IMG/VR virus record: IMGVR_UViG_3300022871_000041
Span: 1 to 40,095 of that record
DNA: 40,095 bases
From: a virus
Strand: one strand, 5' to 3'
Shown here: in pieces, positions 27,808-35,993 of the stretch
How the letters are laid out: each line of letters starts with the position of its first letter
Position numbering within the stretch: the first letter of the stretch is position 1
The notes under the pieces: generated by a model
Seen by the model: only the letters and a program-made list of their open reading frames with translations
Told to the model about the DNA's origin: nothing
Databases searched by the model: none
Translations under genes and position numbers: made by a program

Positions 27808-27894
27808 GGAAGGAATCCGGTTGGATGAGGAAGCTGTCTTGAAAACAGTTGCGTGTAACAAGCGTTGGGGGTTCAAATCCCTCTCCTTCCTCTT
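27808..27894 (+). tRNA. tRNA-Ser(UGA)
   Basis: Acceptor GGAAGGA/TCCTTCC, then TCTT, so CCA is not encoded. Anticodon loop CTTGAAA gives UGA. Long variable arm (GCGTGTAACAAGCG). Last tRNA of the array. Confidence 0.88.
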
Positions 27895-27909
27895 TTAAAG
27901 GAAAATATA

Positions 27910-28068
27910 ATGGCTATAGGTAAATCTGATAAAATTGGTTCATGGGAATGGCGTAAAAATTGTAAAATGTATTTAAAAAAAATTACAAGAAGACGTATGA
28001 GAAAATTAGGTAAAAAGATGTTAGGTGATGCACCCATAAAAAATGAATATCAAGGATGGAGTACATAA
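27910..28068 (+). CDS. Very basic small protein
   Basis: A 52-residue protein with AAAGGAAAATATA before ATG. It is dominated by Lys and Arg (MYLKKITRRRMRKLGKKML) and ends APIKNEYQGWST. It resembles small conserved phage proteins; nucleic-acid binding is likely from charge only. First gene of the downstream operon. Confidence 0.6.
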   Translation: MAIGKSDKIGSWEWRKNCKMYLKKITRRRMRKLGKKMLGDAPIKNEYQGWST

Positions 28069-28069
28069 T

Positions 28070-28963
28070 ATGAGTCATAAATTAGCAATAATATCAACAA
28101 CATTTACTGAAAATTTAATGTTTTTAGAAGATATGGCTACATCATTTAAATCAACTATAATTATTTCACCTTCCTTAGATAAAAAATCCATTATAAAAAA
28201 TATTAAAGATTGTGATAGTATTATACTAGGGTCTTATCCTATTATGGCTATCATAAATGATTTACCTAATCTTAAATATATCAGTAAGTTAGGTGTTGGT
28301 CTTGATAATATTGATATAGATGTATTAGAAAAAAGAGGTATAAAGGTTGCTTTATCTAAAGGTGTTAATGCAAGAGCAGTTGCAGAACTTGTGTTAGCAA
28401 GAATGATTCAATTATCAAGAAATTTACATTTATCAGAAAGTGTGATAAGAAATGGTGGATGGCTTAAAATTAAAGGTCGTGAATTAACTGAAATTAATAT
28501 TGGTATTATAGGGTATGGTAGTGTTGGTAAAAAAGTATGTAAAATATTGGATCAGGTTGGTGTAAGTGATAATCATATAAGAATATATGATCAATTTGTT
28601 AATATTGGTACATCTCTTGATTTATTATTAGCATCATCAGATATTATAACTATTCATATACAAGGCACAGCAGATAATATTAATTTTTTTGATAAAGATA
28701 AATTTATTAAAATGAAAAAGGGGTCATGTATTATTAACACTTCAAGAGGTAATATTATAAATACTAATGATATTATAGATGCTCTTGGCAATGGTACACT
28801 TAAAGGATGTGCTCTTGATGTTTTTGATAATGAGCCTGTCATAGATGATAGATTAAGAAATCATTCAAAAGTATTATTATCATGTCATCAGGGAAGTCTT
28901 ACAGAACGTACTATGTTAAAATCAAGTGATGTAGCTATAAAAAATCTTATAAAATTATATTAA
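28070..28963 (+). CDS. D-2-hydroxyacid dehydrogenase (SerA-like)
   Basis: A 297-residue NAD-dependent dehydrogenase. Visible motifs are LGVGLDNIDIDVLEKRGIKVA, NARAVAELVLARMI, the NAD-binding IGIIGYGSVGKKV (about 145-157), SCIINTSRGNI with catalytic-region Arg, ALDVFDNEP and a final CHQGSLTE with catalytic His. The start at 28070 has AAGGATGGAGTACATAAT upstream. Such enzymes occur in sugar and nonulosonate gene clusters; here it opens the glycan operon. Substrate unknown. Confidence 0.85.
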   Translation: MSHKLAIISTTFTENLMFLEDMATSFKSTIIISPSLDKKSIIKNIKDCDSIILGSYPIMAIINDLPNLKYISKLGVGLDNIDIDVLEKRGIKVALSKGVNARAVAELVLARMIQLSRNLHLSESVIRNGGWLKIKGRELTEINIGIIGYGSVGKKVCKILDQVGVSDNHIRIYDQFVNIGTSLDLLLASSDIITIHIQGTADNINFFDKDKFIKMKKGSCIINTSRGNIINTNDIIDALGNGTLKGCALDVFDNEPVIDDRLRNHSKVLLSCHQGSLTERTMLKSSDVAIKNLIKLY

Positions 28964-28971
28964 GAGGTAAA

Positions 28972-29817
28972 ATGTTAAATGTTCTTGTTACTGGTTCAAA
29001 GGGATTTCTTGGTAAACATATATGTGAAGAATTAGAAAAACGTGATATAGAAGTTATAGAATATGATATCATAGATGGTAATGATATATGTAATATTGAT
29101 AATCTTATATCTCATATATCGCCATGTGATTATGTTATTCATACAGCTGCTCAAGCTGATATTGACGAATCATATCATCATCCTTCCAAAACGATGCAAA
29201 TTAATGTAGTAGGGACTACCAAATGTCTTGAAGCATCATCTTTCTGTTTTAAAAATTATAGACTTAAAAAATTTATCTTTGCCAGCTCAGTATATGTAGG
29301 TGGTAACAAAGGTTCTTTTTATAAAGTATCTAAAAAAGTGTGTGAAGAATTATGCCATGAAATGTATCAAAGTAAATGGTTGCCATATGTTAATATTAGG
29401 TATGGTAGTCTTTATGGTCCGGGTGCTAATTATTGGAATAGAATTAATGATATATGTGAAAAGTTATTAGATAAAAAAGAATATGAATATAATGGTTCAC
29501 CTGATGAAAAAAGAGAATATATTCATGTACAAGATGCTGCAAAGACAACGGTTGATATAATGTTAAATAATAATTTTGATAATAAAAATGTTCTTGTTAC
29601 AGGAAATGAAAGTAAGACTGTTAAAGAATTATTTGATTTGTTTACAGAAATATTAGGATATGATATAGTAGTTAAATATAAATCAAATGATACAAGATAT
29701 ACTCATTATAAAACAACACCTTATGCATTTGATAATAATAAAGTTATAAGACTTAATATGTCTGAATACACAGAATTAGCAAACGGCTTAATACAATGTT
29801 TGGAAAATGTTAAATGA
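28972..29817 (+). CDS. NAD-dependent sugar epimerase/dehydratase (SDR)
   Basis: A 281-residue extended SDR. N-terminal VLVTGSKGFLGKHI is the GxxGxxG dinucleotide site; YVIHTAAQADIDES is the typical sugar-epimerase segment; FASSVYV supplies the active-site Ser region and FYKVSK the YxxxK pair. RYGSLYGPG follows. It likely acts on a nucleotide sugar. Its TGA stop overlaps the next ATG. Confidence 0.85.
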   Translation: MLNVLVTGSKGFLGKHICEELEKRDIEVIEYDIIDGNDICNIDNLISHISPCDYVIHTAAQADIDESYHHPSKTMQINVVGTTKCLEASSFCFKNYRLKKFIFASSVYVGGNKGSFYKVSKKVCEELCHEMYQSKWLPYVNIRYGSLYGPGANYWNRINDICEKLLDKKEYEYNGSPDEKREYIHVQDAAKTTVDIMLNNNFDNKNVLVTGNESKTVKELFDLFTEILGYDIVVKYKSNDTRYTHYKTTPYAFDNNKVIRLNMSEYTELANGLIQCLENVK

Positions 29818-30194
29818 TGGAATATAAAAATGAAAAAGGGCAATATCATAGAGAAGATGGTCCTGCTGTAGAATATACAGATGGTACTAAATTTTGGTAT
29901 ATTAAAGGTATGTTACATCGTGAAGATGGTCCAGCAATAGAAAGGGCAAATGGTACTAAAAAATGGTATAAAAATGATATTAGACATCGTACAGATGGTC
30001 CTGCTGTAGAATGGGCAGATGGGACTAAAGAATGGTATATTAAAGGTATGTTACATCGTGAAGATGGTCCAGCAATAGAAAGGGCAAATGGTATTAAAGA
30101 ATGGTTTATAAATGGTGAAGAAATAACAGAACATGAATTTAATGACAAAAGATTAAAATCAATGTTAATACCACCAGAAATGTGGGTGATATAA
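29814..30194 (+). CDS. MORN-like HR-DGPA repeat protein, copy 4
   Basis: A 126-residue protein, the longest of its family here, with HREDGPAVE, HREDGPAIE, HRTDGPAVE, HREDGPAIE units and the tail GEEITEHEFNDKRLKSMLIPPEMWVI. Units two and four are almost identical in DNA, showing internal duplication. Starts in a 4-base ATGA overlap with the SDR gene and ends in TAATG shared with the next gene. Confidence 0.8.
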   Translation: MMEYKNEKGQYHREDGPAVEYTDGTKFWYIKGMLHREDGPAIERANGTKKWYKNDIRHRTDGPAVEWADGTKEWYIKGMLHREDGPAIERANGIKEWFINGEEITEHEFNDKRLKSMLIPPEMWVI

Positions 30195-30550
30195 TGATGC
30201 ATATGAATGTTATAATAAAACGAAAAAGACATGGTAAAACTACTGAATTAATAGAGGAATTTAAAAAAGATCCCAATGGTAGATTTATAGCTCGTAATGA
30301 AAATGAAATTAATAGACTTAAAAAAGAATATAATTTACAAGGTTATAGATTTAGCACATGGTATGATATAGATCATCAAAATATTATATATAAAAGAAAT
30401 TTGTATTTTGATAATCTTGATCAATATATAGCACATAAAACAGGAAATATATTAAAATCATTTTCAATGACTTATAATAAAGATATGGGGGAAGAAAAGA
30501 AATGTATGATACCATCAGAGATGTGGAAGATATGGAAATTAAAAAATTAG
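30194..30550 (+). CDS. Small P-loop-like protein with MW tail
   Basis: A 118-residue protein, MMHMNVIIKRKRHGKTTELIEEFKK, where HGKTTEL resembles a shortened Walker A, then NGRFIARNENEI and STWYDIDHQN. The end reads MIPSEMWKIWKLKN. In the sister genes the module stops after MWxI; here loss of three bases has removed the TAA and added five residues. Confidence 0.6.
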   Translation: MMHMNVIIKRKRHGKTTELIEEFKKDPNGRFIARNENEINRLKKEYNLQGYRFSTWYDIDHQNIIYKRNLYFDNLDQYIAHKTGNILKSFSMTYNKDMGEEKKCMIPSEMWKIWKLKN

Positions 30551-30666
30551 ATGGTTATAGAACAATATATCTTTCTAATATTACTAAAAAATGGTATACA
30601 GAAAAAGAATATGAGATTTATAAATATAAATCTTTGTTAATACCTAAAAAAATGTGGGAGATATAA
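30532..30666 (+). CDS. Truncated repeat-family protein (tail only)
   Basis: A 44-residue frame, MEIKKLDGYRTIYLSNITKK, then WYTEKEYEIYKYKSLLIPKKMWEI. It keeps just the last unit and tail of the repeat family. It starts inside the ATGTGGAAGATATG module of the upstream gene and ends in the TAATG that starts the NeuA-like gene. Confidence 0.5.
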   Translation: MEIKKLDGYRTIYLSNITKKWYTEKEYEIYKYKSLLIPKKMWEI

Positions 30667-31358
30667 TGAATATATGTATAATAACAGCCCGAAAGGGACC
30701 AAAAGATAAAAATATGTGGGTGGTAGATGATAAGCCATTAGTACATTATCCTATACAAGCAGCAAAAAATGCTAAAAATATTGATGAAGTATATGTGTCT
30801 ACAGACAGTGAAGAAGTTAAAAAATATTCTTTAAAAATGGGTTGTAAGATAATAACCAGAAGTGATAGTCTATGTGGTGATGATATAAATCATGGTGATG
30901 TTATATTACATGATGTAGCTTATTTAAAGGGTTTGTATGACCCTACTGTAATAGATACTATTACAGTATTATTAGGTAATACAGTAATGGTTAATAATAT
31001 TACCATAGATAATTGTTTAAATACTCTTTTAAATAATAAAGAAGCTGATTCAGTAATGACTGTATGGAAAGCTCAAGATGATCATCCTTTTAGAGCTCTT
31101 AAAATTAATGATGATAAATATATAGAATCTTATATGGATATCATATCAAGTACTAATAGACAAAGTTATCCAGATATATATTTTTATGATCAAGGTGTAT
31201 GGATTTTTAGAACAGATGTTTGCTTTAAAAAAGAAGGACCGAATCCTTGGTTATGGATGGGTAAGAAATGCTTACCTATAGTGAGAGATTGGGTTACAGG
31301 TAGAGATGTTCATGGTGATATTGATATGTCTATATCTGAATGGTGGATAGGTGAGTGA
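30666..31358 (+). CDS. NeuA-like CMP-nonulosonate cytidylyltransferase
   Basis: A 230-residue enzyme expected to activate a sialic-like acid with CTP. It reads MNICIITARKGPKDKNMWVVDDKPLVHYPIQAA, the counterpart of the family's iPARggSk..KN....gkPLi.ysi.aA, then DEVYVSTDSEEV, a hallmark of NeuA, and HPFRALKI and YFYDQGVWIFRTD later. The ARxGPKDKN loop is slightly atypical. With the NeuB-like gene at 37142 it indicates a nonulosonic acid pathway. Confidence 0.8.
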   Translation: MNICIITARKGPKDKNMWVVDDKPLVHYPIQAAKNAKNIDEVYVSTDSEEVKKYSLKMGCKIITRSDSLCGDDINHGDVILHDVAYLKGLYDPTVIDTITVLLGNTVMVNNITIDNCLNTLLNNKEADSVMTVWKAQDDHPFRALKINDDKYIESYMDIISSTNRQSYPDIYFYDQGVWIFRTDVCFKKEGPNPWLWMGKKCLPIVRDWVTGRDVHGDIDMSISEWWIGE

Positions 31359-31819
31359 TAGATTATAGCATTTTTCTTGAAAAAAGATTCGATTTAGTCA
31401 TTAGATATCACTACTTTAAAAAATTTAATTATAATTTTAAAATGACTTCAAATTTTTTTAAAGATTATAGATGGTCATCAAGAAAAAAATCGTTATTTTA
31501 TGATCGCAAAAGATGGCAACATTTAAATGATATATTATCAAAAGATTTTTTAAAGAAGCATCCATACCCTATAACAAATAAAGTAATAGGTAAATCTTCT
31601 AAAAGATTTGTATTATCATTATATAATAATATTCATTTATATTGGACAATAAAATCAGACCTTTCAAAGATTCAATTAAGAAAAATAAAGGGGTTTGATA
31701 AAAATAATATCAGAAAATGGATATCAAAAAAAGAATTTAATGATATTATTTTAACAGAACAGGATGTTATAAAAAAAATGAATGATCTTAATTTTTTTAG
31801 CGAGGAATATATGATATGA
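31355..31819 (+). CDS. Hypothetical protein in the glycan operon
   Basis: A 154-residue basic, aromatic protein with a GTG start in a 4-base GTGA overlap. It contains KDYRWSSRKKSLFYDRKRWQH and SKIQLRKIKGFDKNNIRKW. No family recognised. Overlap on both sides ties it to the NeuA-like and methyltransferase genes. Confidence 0.55.
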   Translation: MIDYSIFLEKRFDLVIRYHYFKKFNYNFKMTSNFFKDYRWSSRKKSLFYDRKRWQHLNDILSKDFLKKHPYPITNKVIGKSSKRFVLSLYNNIHLYWTIKSDLSKIQLRKIKGFDKNNIRKWISKKEFNDIILTEQDVIKKMNDLNFFSEEYMI

Positions 31820-32439
31820 AGAAGAAAATTGATAAAATTTTAATGACTATGAATCCTAATATACATTCAAAGGATAAAAATATTAAGTTTGTAAAAAAAG
31901 GATTGTATTATCATGACATACCTGATATTAGTATTAAAGGATATAGAAATTGTTCTAGACGTATATCTGATTGGGATATATCTGATTGGGATATATCTGA
32001 TGATATAAATGATAAAATAATATTAGATATCGGATGTAATATGGGAATGATGTCTATAGAATGTGCTAAAAAAGCTAAATTTGTACATGGTATTGAAACA
32101 TCTAAAGGATATATTGAAATATCAAATTTGCTTAAAGATTTTTATGGATTATCAAATGTAGAATTTTTAAATGAAAGTTTTTTAGAGCATGTTATAAAAA
32201 ATAATAAATATGATACAATTTTATCATTAGCTGTTCATAATTGGCTTGGTGTCAGTATATATGATTTTATGATTTTATGTAAAAATTTATTAACTGATAA
32301 TGGTATTGTTATCTTTGAGACACATAGGACTAAAAAATGGCAAGATATTGAAAATGAAATAAAAAAAGCTGGATATAGTACTAAAAGAATTGGAAAATAT
32401 ATAGACAATAGAACAACCTTTAGGTGTAAAATAATATGA
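31816..32439 (+). CDS. SAM-dependent methyltransferase
   Basis: A 207-residue class I methyltransferase with motif I ILDIGCNMGMMSIE, acidic loop VHGIETSKG and YDTILSLAVHNW, as in small-molecule or sugar methyltransferases. A 15-base tandem repeat (31966-31995) gives SDWDISDWDISD near residue 50. Starts in an ATGA overlap. Substrate may be the glycan built by the cluster (inference). Confidence 0.8.
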   Translation: MKKKIDKILMTMNPNIHSKDKNIKFVKKGLYYHDIPDISIKGYRNCSRRISDWDISDWDISDDINDKIILDIGCNMGMMSIECAKKAKFVHGIETSKGYIEISNLLKDFYGLSNVEFLNESFLEHVIKNNKYDTILSLAVHNWLGVSIYDFMILCKNLLTDNGIVIFETHRTKKWQDIENEIKKAGYSTKRIGKYIDNRTTFRCKII

Positions 32440-33026
32440 CATTTGGTATCATAGCATCAGGTAAGAGTATAAAGCATTTGCCAGAAATATCAAATAATTT
32501 TGATGAATGTTATATTATGAATAACTGTTATAAAGAAATAGATCATTTTAAAGATATCTTTAAACAAAAAATAATACATCATGTAGTTAATTCAATGCCT
32601 TATGAAGTATTATCAGAAAAATATTATAATGAATATAATATTAAAGATGTTTATTTTATGGCTCCTGAGACAGAACGATATAAATATGAAAAATCTATAA
32701 ATATATTAGACGGTTATGGTATAGTATGGCATTATTTACCACAAAAATTTGTTAAAAAATATAAAAATTTATCATTGTATGCTATAGCCAGAGCGTGTTA
32801 TTATCATAAACCCGATACAGTATATATTGTAGGTCTTGATTTTTATGATGGTGATTATATGTTTGAAAAGACTTCAAAATATCTTAAAGAAAAAAGCAAG
32901 AGAATATTTATGGTAGAGAGTTTTAATGATATTGTATCAAAAAATCCAGAAATACAATTTGAGATATATACAGTATCTAAAAGGGTACAAGAAGCTAAAA
33001 ATCTTAATATACATATGGTTAAATAA
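32436..33026 (+). CDS. GT42-like sialyltransferase candidate
   Basis: A 196-residue protein. N-terminal FGIIASGKSIKHLPEISNNFDECYIMNNCY resembles the 'aGnGpSLk.id......fdvfr.N.fy' start of CstII-type sialyltransferases, and SLYAIARACYYHKPDTVYIVGLDFYDGDYMFE resembles their 'sgvymc..Ai.lGykeIyl.GiDFY......f'. CstII is about 290 residues, so this would be a short form. DUF115/MptE-like proteins share part of this pattern and are the alternative. NeuA- and NeuB-like genes nearby support the sialyltransferase reading. Confidence 0.55.
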   Translation: MTFGIIASGKSIKHLPEISNNFDECYIMNNCYKEIDHFKDIFKQKIIHHVVNSMPYEVLSEKYYNEYNIKDVYFMAPETERYKYEKSINILDGYGIVWHYLPQKFVKKYKNLSLYAIARACYYHKPDTVYIVGLDFYDGDYMFEKTSKYLKEKSKRIFMVESFNDIVSKNPEIQFEIYTVSKRVQEAKNLNIHMVK

Positions 33027-33029
33027 ATT

Positions 33030-33344
33030 ATGGATAAATTTTATAAAAATGAAAAAGGGCAATATCATAGGACAGATGGTCCAGCTATAATATATTCTAA
33101 TGGTGATATGTCATGGTATAAAGAGGATATGTTACATCGTACAGATGGTCCAGCAATAGAATGGATTAGTGGTACTATGTCATGGTGGTATATGGGTATA
33201 CGACATCGTATAGATGGACCAGCAATAGAATGGGTAGATGGTATTAAAGAATGGTATATAGAAGGTAAACAATATACAGAACAAGAATTTAATGACCAAA
33301 AATTAAAGCAACAGTTGATACCACCAGAAATGTGGGAGATATAA
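33030..33344 (+). CDS. MORN-like HR-DGPA repeat protein, copy 5
   Basis: A 104-residue protein, FYKNEKGQYHRTDGPAIIY, with three further units and the tail GKQYTEQEFNDQKLKQQLIPPEMWEI. Its end provides GGGAGATATAATG, the ribosome-binding site and start of the next gene. Confidence 0.78.
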   Translation: MDKFYKNEKGQYHRTDGPAIIYSNGDMSWYKEDMLHRTDGPAIEWISGTMSWWYMGIRHRIDGPAIEWVDGIKEWYIEGKQYTEQEFNDQKLKQQLIPPEMWEI

Positions 33345-33595
33345 TGTATAATAATATAGGTAAATTTAATATATCATATCATTTAATTAAGCATTATCCA
33401 GAAATTGTTAAAATGATAACAAAGGATATGATAATAATATGTACTGCTAATAAAGAAGATTTTATAGAGTATATTGCAATAGGTAACATGTTTGAAGAAA
33501 TTTCTGATAAAACAGATATACCATATTACATGATAATAGTGCATACACAAGATAAAATAAAAAATAAGACTATAACATATGACAGAATATTTTAA
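33344..33595 (+). CDS. Hypothetical protein
   Basis: An 83-residue protein with KMITKDMIIICTANKEDFIEYIAIGNMF, an alpha/beta pattern, no family recognised. It starts at TAATG after the repeat gene. Directly after its stop, another frame codes IIPNKMWEI, an orphan copy of the tail module, which suggests the end of the gene was replaced or frameshifted. Confidence 0.55.
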   Translation: MYNNIGKFNISYHLIKHYPEIVKMITKDMIIICTANKEDFIEYIAIGNMFEEISDKTDIPYYMIIVHTQDKIKNKTITYDRIF

Positions 33596-33623
33596 TAATA
33601 CCTAACAAAATGTGGGAGATATG

Positions 33624-33875
33624 ATGGGATATATGAAAGAATATAGAAATGATAAAGGTTTATTACATCGTATAGATGGACCGGCTGTAATATTCGTTGA
33701 TGGATCTAAAGGATGGTATAAAAATGGACATTTACATAGACTTAATGGACCGGCTATAATATATGCTTGTGGTACTAAATTTTGGTACATTAAGGGTAAA
33801 GAATTTACAGAACAAGAATTTAATGATAAAATATTTGGGTCAAGGCTGATACCTAAAGAAATGTGGGATATATAA
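33624..33875 (+). CDS. MORN-like HR-DGPA repeat protein, copy 6
   Basis: An 83-residue protein, YMKEYRNDKGLLHRIDGPAV, with two full units and the tail EQEFNDKIFGSRLIPKEMWDI. The start may be ATG 33621, 33624 or 33633; GTGGGAGAT lies just upstream. Ends in TAATG of the DNA methylase gene. Confidence 0.72.
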   Translation: MGYMKEYRNDKGLLHRIDGPAVIFVDGSKGWYKNGHLHRLNGPAIIYACGTKFWYIKGKEFTEQEFNDKIFGSRLIPKEMWDI

Positions 33876-35206
33876 TGAAACCGTATTATAAAGAAAAAAA
33901 TATAACAATACATCAAGGAAAATGTGAAGAAGTATTAAAAATTTATCCTACTGAATGTTTTGATTCACTTGTAACAGATCCACCAAGCGGTATAAATTTT
34001 ATGGGTAAATCATGGGATAGTGATAAAGGTGGTCGTGATATGTGGATTGAATGGCTTACTGGTATAATGAAAGAATGTTATAGAGTATTAAAGCCTGGTG
34101 CTCATGGTCTTGTGTGGGCTTTACCAAGAACAAGTCATTGGACAGTTACCGCAATAGAAAATGCTGGATTTGAAATAAGAGATATTATAATGCATGTTTT
34201 TGGTACAGGATTTCCAAAAAGTTTGGCAATTGGAAAGGCCATAGATAAAATAAATGGAACAGAAAAAATTATCGGCAAAGGTAAGGCTGGTAAAACAGCT
34301 CTTGGTCAGTCAAGTAATTGGAATAAAACATGTGATCCTCATGAATTTAATATAACAGAGCCAAATTCACCTGAAGCAAAACAATGGGATGGTTGGGGTA
34401 CAGCCCTCAAACCAGCAGCAGAACATTGGATATTATGTAGGAAACCAATATCAGAGAAAAATATTGCTTTAAATGTATTAAAGTATGGTACAGGTGGTAT
34501 TAATATTGATGGGTGTCGGGTGGGGACCACAGACGACTTGAACGGCGGGAGCTATGGATCTACCACGAGAGACGTGGATACCTTTTTAAAAGGAAAGAAG
34601 CCCGCCGGTGCTGGAGTATTCGTACAACCCAAAGGCCGTTTTCCTGCAAATGTAATTCATGATGGTTCAGATGAAGTTGTGGGGTTATTTCTTAATAAAA
34701 AAACAACATGGGTATCGCCAACACATGCTAATAATCGAAATGGTGAATTTCTTGGAAAATTAAAACATCCCGGACAACAAGGATTTAATGACTCAGGTTC
34801 AGCTGCAAGATTTTTCTATTGTGCTAAACCATCAAAAGCAGAAAGAAATTTAGGTTTATCAAATGTAGAAGCTAAAAAGAAAGATGAAAGTAGAAAAGAA
34901 GGTAATCCAGGTGGTGATAATCCAAGAAATAGAGGTGTTAAAAAAGAAAGTAATAATCATCCAACAGTAAAATCAATAAAATTAATGCAGTATTTATGTA
35001 GACTTATAACACCCACTTATGGTAGAATATTAGATCCATTTATGGGATCAGGAAGTACTGGATGTGCTGCAATAAAAGAAGGATTTAGTTTTGATGGTAT
35101 TGAATCAGAAAACGAATACTGTAATATATCAAAGCATAGAATACAATATGTTATCAATAAAAATAAAAATGATAATACAAATAATATAGATAATTTTTTT
35201 ACATAG
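33875..35206 (+). CDS. DNA methyltransferase (N6-adenine or N4-cytosine type)
   Basis: A 443-residue class beta DNA methylase. Catalytic motif IV is DPPSG (35-39, TDPPSGINFMGKSWD) and motif I is DPFMGSGSTG near residue 395, preceded by NHPTVKSIKLMQYLCRLITP. The middle (GKAGKTALGQSSNW, EHWILCRKP, GGINIDGCRVG) matches prophage enzymes of this type. A GC-rich patch (about 34507-34640) in the middle does not fit the rest of the gene in base use, pointing to recombination. It likely protects phage DNA from restriction. Confidence 0.9.
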   Translation: MKPYYKEKNITIHQGKCEEVLKIYPTECFDSLVTDPPSGINFMGKSWDSDKGGRDMWIEWLTGIMKECYRVLKPGAHGLVWALPRTSHWTVTAIENAGFEIRDIIMHVFGTGFPKSLAIGKAIDKINGTEKIIGKGKAGKTALGQSSNWNKTCDPHEFNITEPNSPEAKQWDGWGTALKPAAEHWILCRKPISEKNIALNVLKYGTGGINIDGCRVGTTDDLNGGSYGSTTRDVDTFLKGKKPAGAGVFVQPKGRFPANVIHDGSDEVVGLFLNKKTTWVSPTHANNRNGEFLGKLKHPGQQGFNDSGSAARFFYCAKPSKAERNLGLSNVEAKKKDESRKEGNPGGDNPRNRGVKKESNNHPTVKSIKLMQYLCRLITPTYGRILDPFMGSGSTGCAAIKEGFSFDGIESENEYCNISKHRIQYVINKNKNDNTNNIDNFFT

Positions 35207-35213
35207 GAGTAAT

Positions 35214-35804
35214 ATGATAATTTTAACAGAAAAACAAAAAGAAATGTTAAAGAATATTGATACATCTGATATGAAAAGATGGCGCGAGTTTAAGGAACCT
35301 GATAAATTTATTGACAGATGGGATACATTTTGGTATACAATATATAAAGGAGCGCCACATGATAGAATTTTAGATTATGGCTGTGGTCCAGGATATTGTG
35401 AATTCATAGGTCATTATAGAGGGTTTAGAGATATTACAAGTCTTGATATTGATAATGAAGAAGTTAGAAGATGCTTTAAAAAATATACTGACATATTAGA
35501 TATTATAGTACATTATTGGGATAACATAAAACTGCCTTTTAAAGATGGTTATTTTGATAGTATTGTATCTAAGTCATCTATACTTAAATTATCTCCTGCA
35601 GAAAATATATTAACCGCAGATAATATATTTATTAATCAAATCAATGAGTTAGTTAGAGTTTCAAGAAAAAATTGTAAATGGTATATAGCTCCAGTACTTC
35701 ATGCCGAAAGACTCACTAAAAAGTTAAAGGATACCTTAATGTCAAAAGTATTAAAAAATAAAGCAATCACTATAGTACCATGGCTTAAGGATTTGAAAGG
35801 TTAA
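35214..35804 (+). CDS. SAM-dependent methyltransferase
   Basis: A 196-residue methyltransferase: ILDYGCGPGYCEFIGHYRGF (motif I), DITSLDIDNEEV (acidic residue), LPFKDGYFDSIVSKSSILKL (motif IV region) and VSRKNCKWYIAPVL. Similar to methyltransferase 11/25-type enzymes of glycan clusters. AGGAGTAAT precedes ATG. Confidence 0.82.
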   Translation: MIILTEKQKEMLKNIDTSDMKRWREFKEPDKFIDRWDTFWYTIYKGAPHDRILDYGCGPGYCEFIGHYRGFRDITSLDIDNEEVRRCFKKYTDILDIIVHYWDNIKLPFKDGYFDSIVSKSSILKLSPAENILTADNIFINQINELVRVSRKNCKWYIAPVLHAERLTKKLKDTLMSKVLKNKAITIVPWLKDLKG

Positions 35805-35805
35805 T

Positions 35806-35985
35806 ATGTTATATTGTAATGAAAAACGTAATGAACATGGCATGCTACATTGTATAACTGGCCCTGCTGTAATATATGCTAATGGTAGAATAGAATATTG
35901 GATCAATGGTAGACTTTTATCAAAACAAGAATTTAATAAGCTAAGAATAAAATTTTTAATACCACCAGAAATGTGGGAGATATAA
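35806..35985 (+). CDS. MORN-like repeat protein, copy 7 (short)
   Basis: A 59-residue protein, MLYCNEKRNEHGMLHCITGP, one repeat unit and the tail NGRLLSKQEFNKLRIKFLIPPEMWEI. It sits between the methyltransferase and DHH genes and its end provides the ribosome-binding site region of the next gene. Confidence 0.7.
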   Translation: MLYCNEKRNEHGMLHCITGPAVIYANGRIEYWINGRLLSKQEFNKLRIKFLIPPEMWEI

Positions 35986-35993
35986 GGAGAGAT

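Noticed and set aside
29846-30232. 128-residue minus-strand frame with repeats
   Set aside because: Its repeats are the reverse image of the HR-DGPA units on the plus strand.
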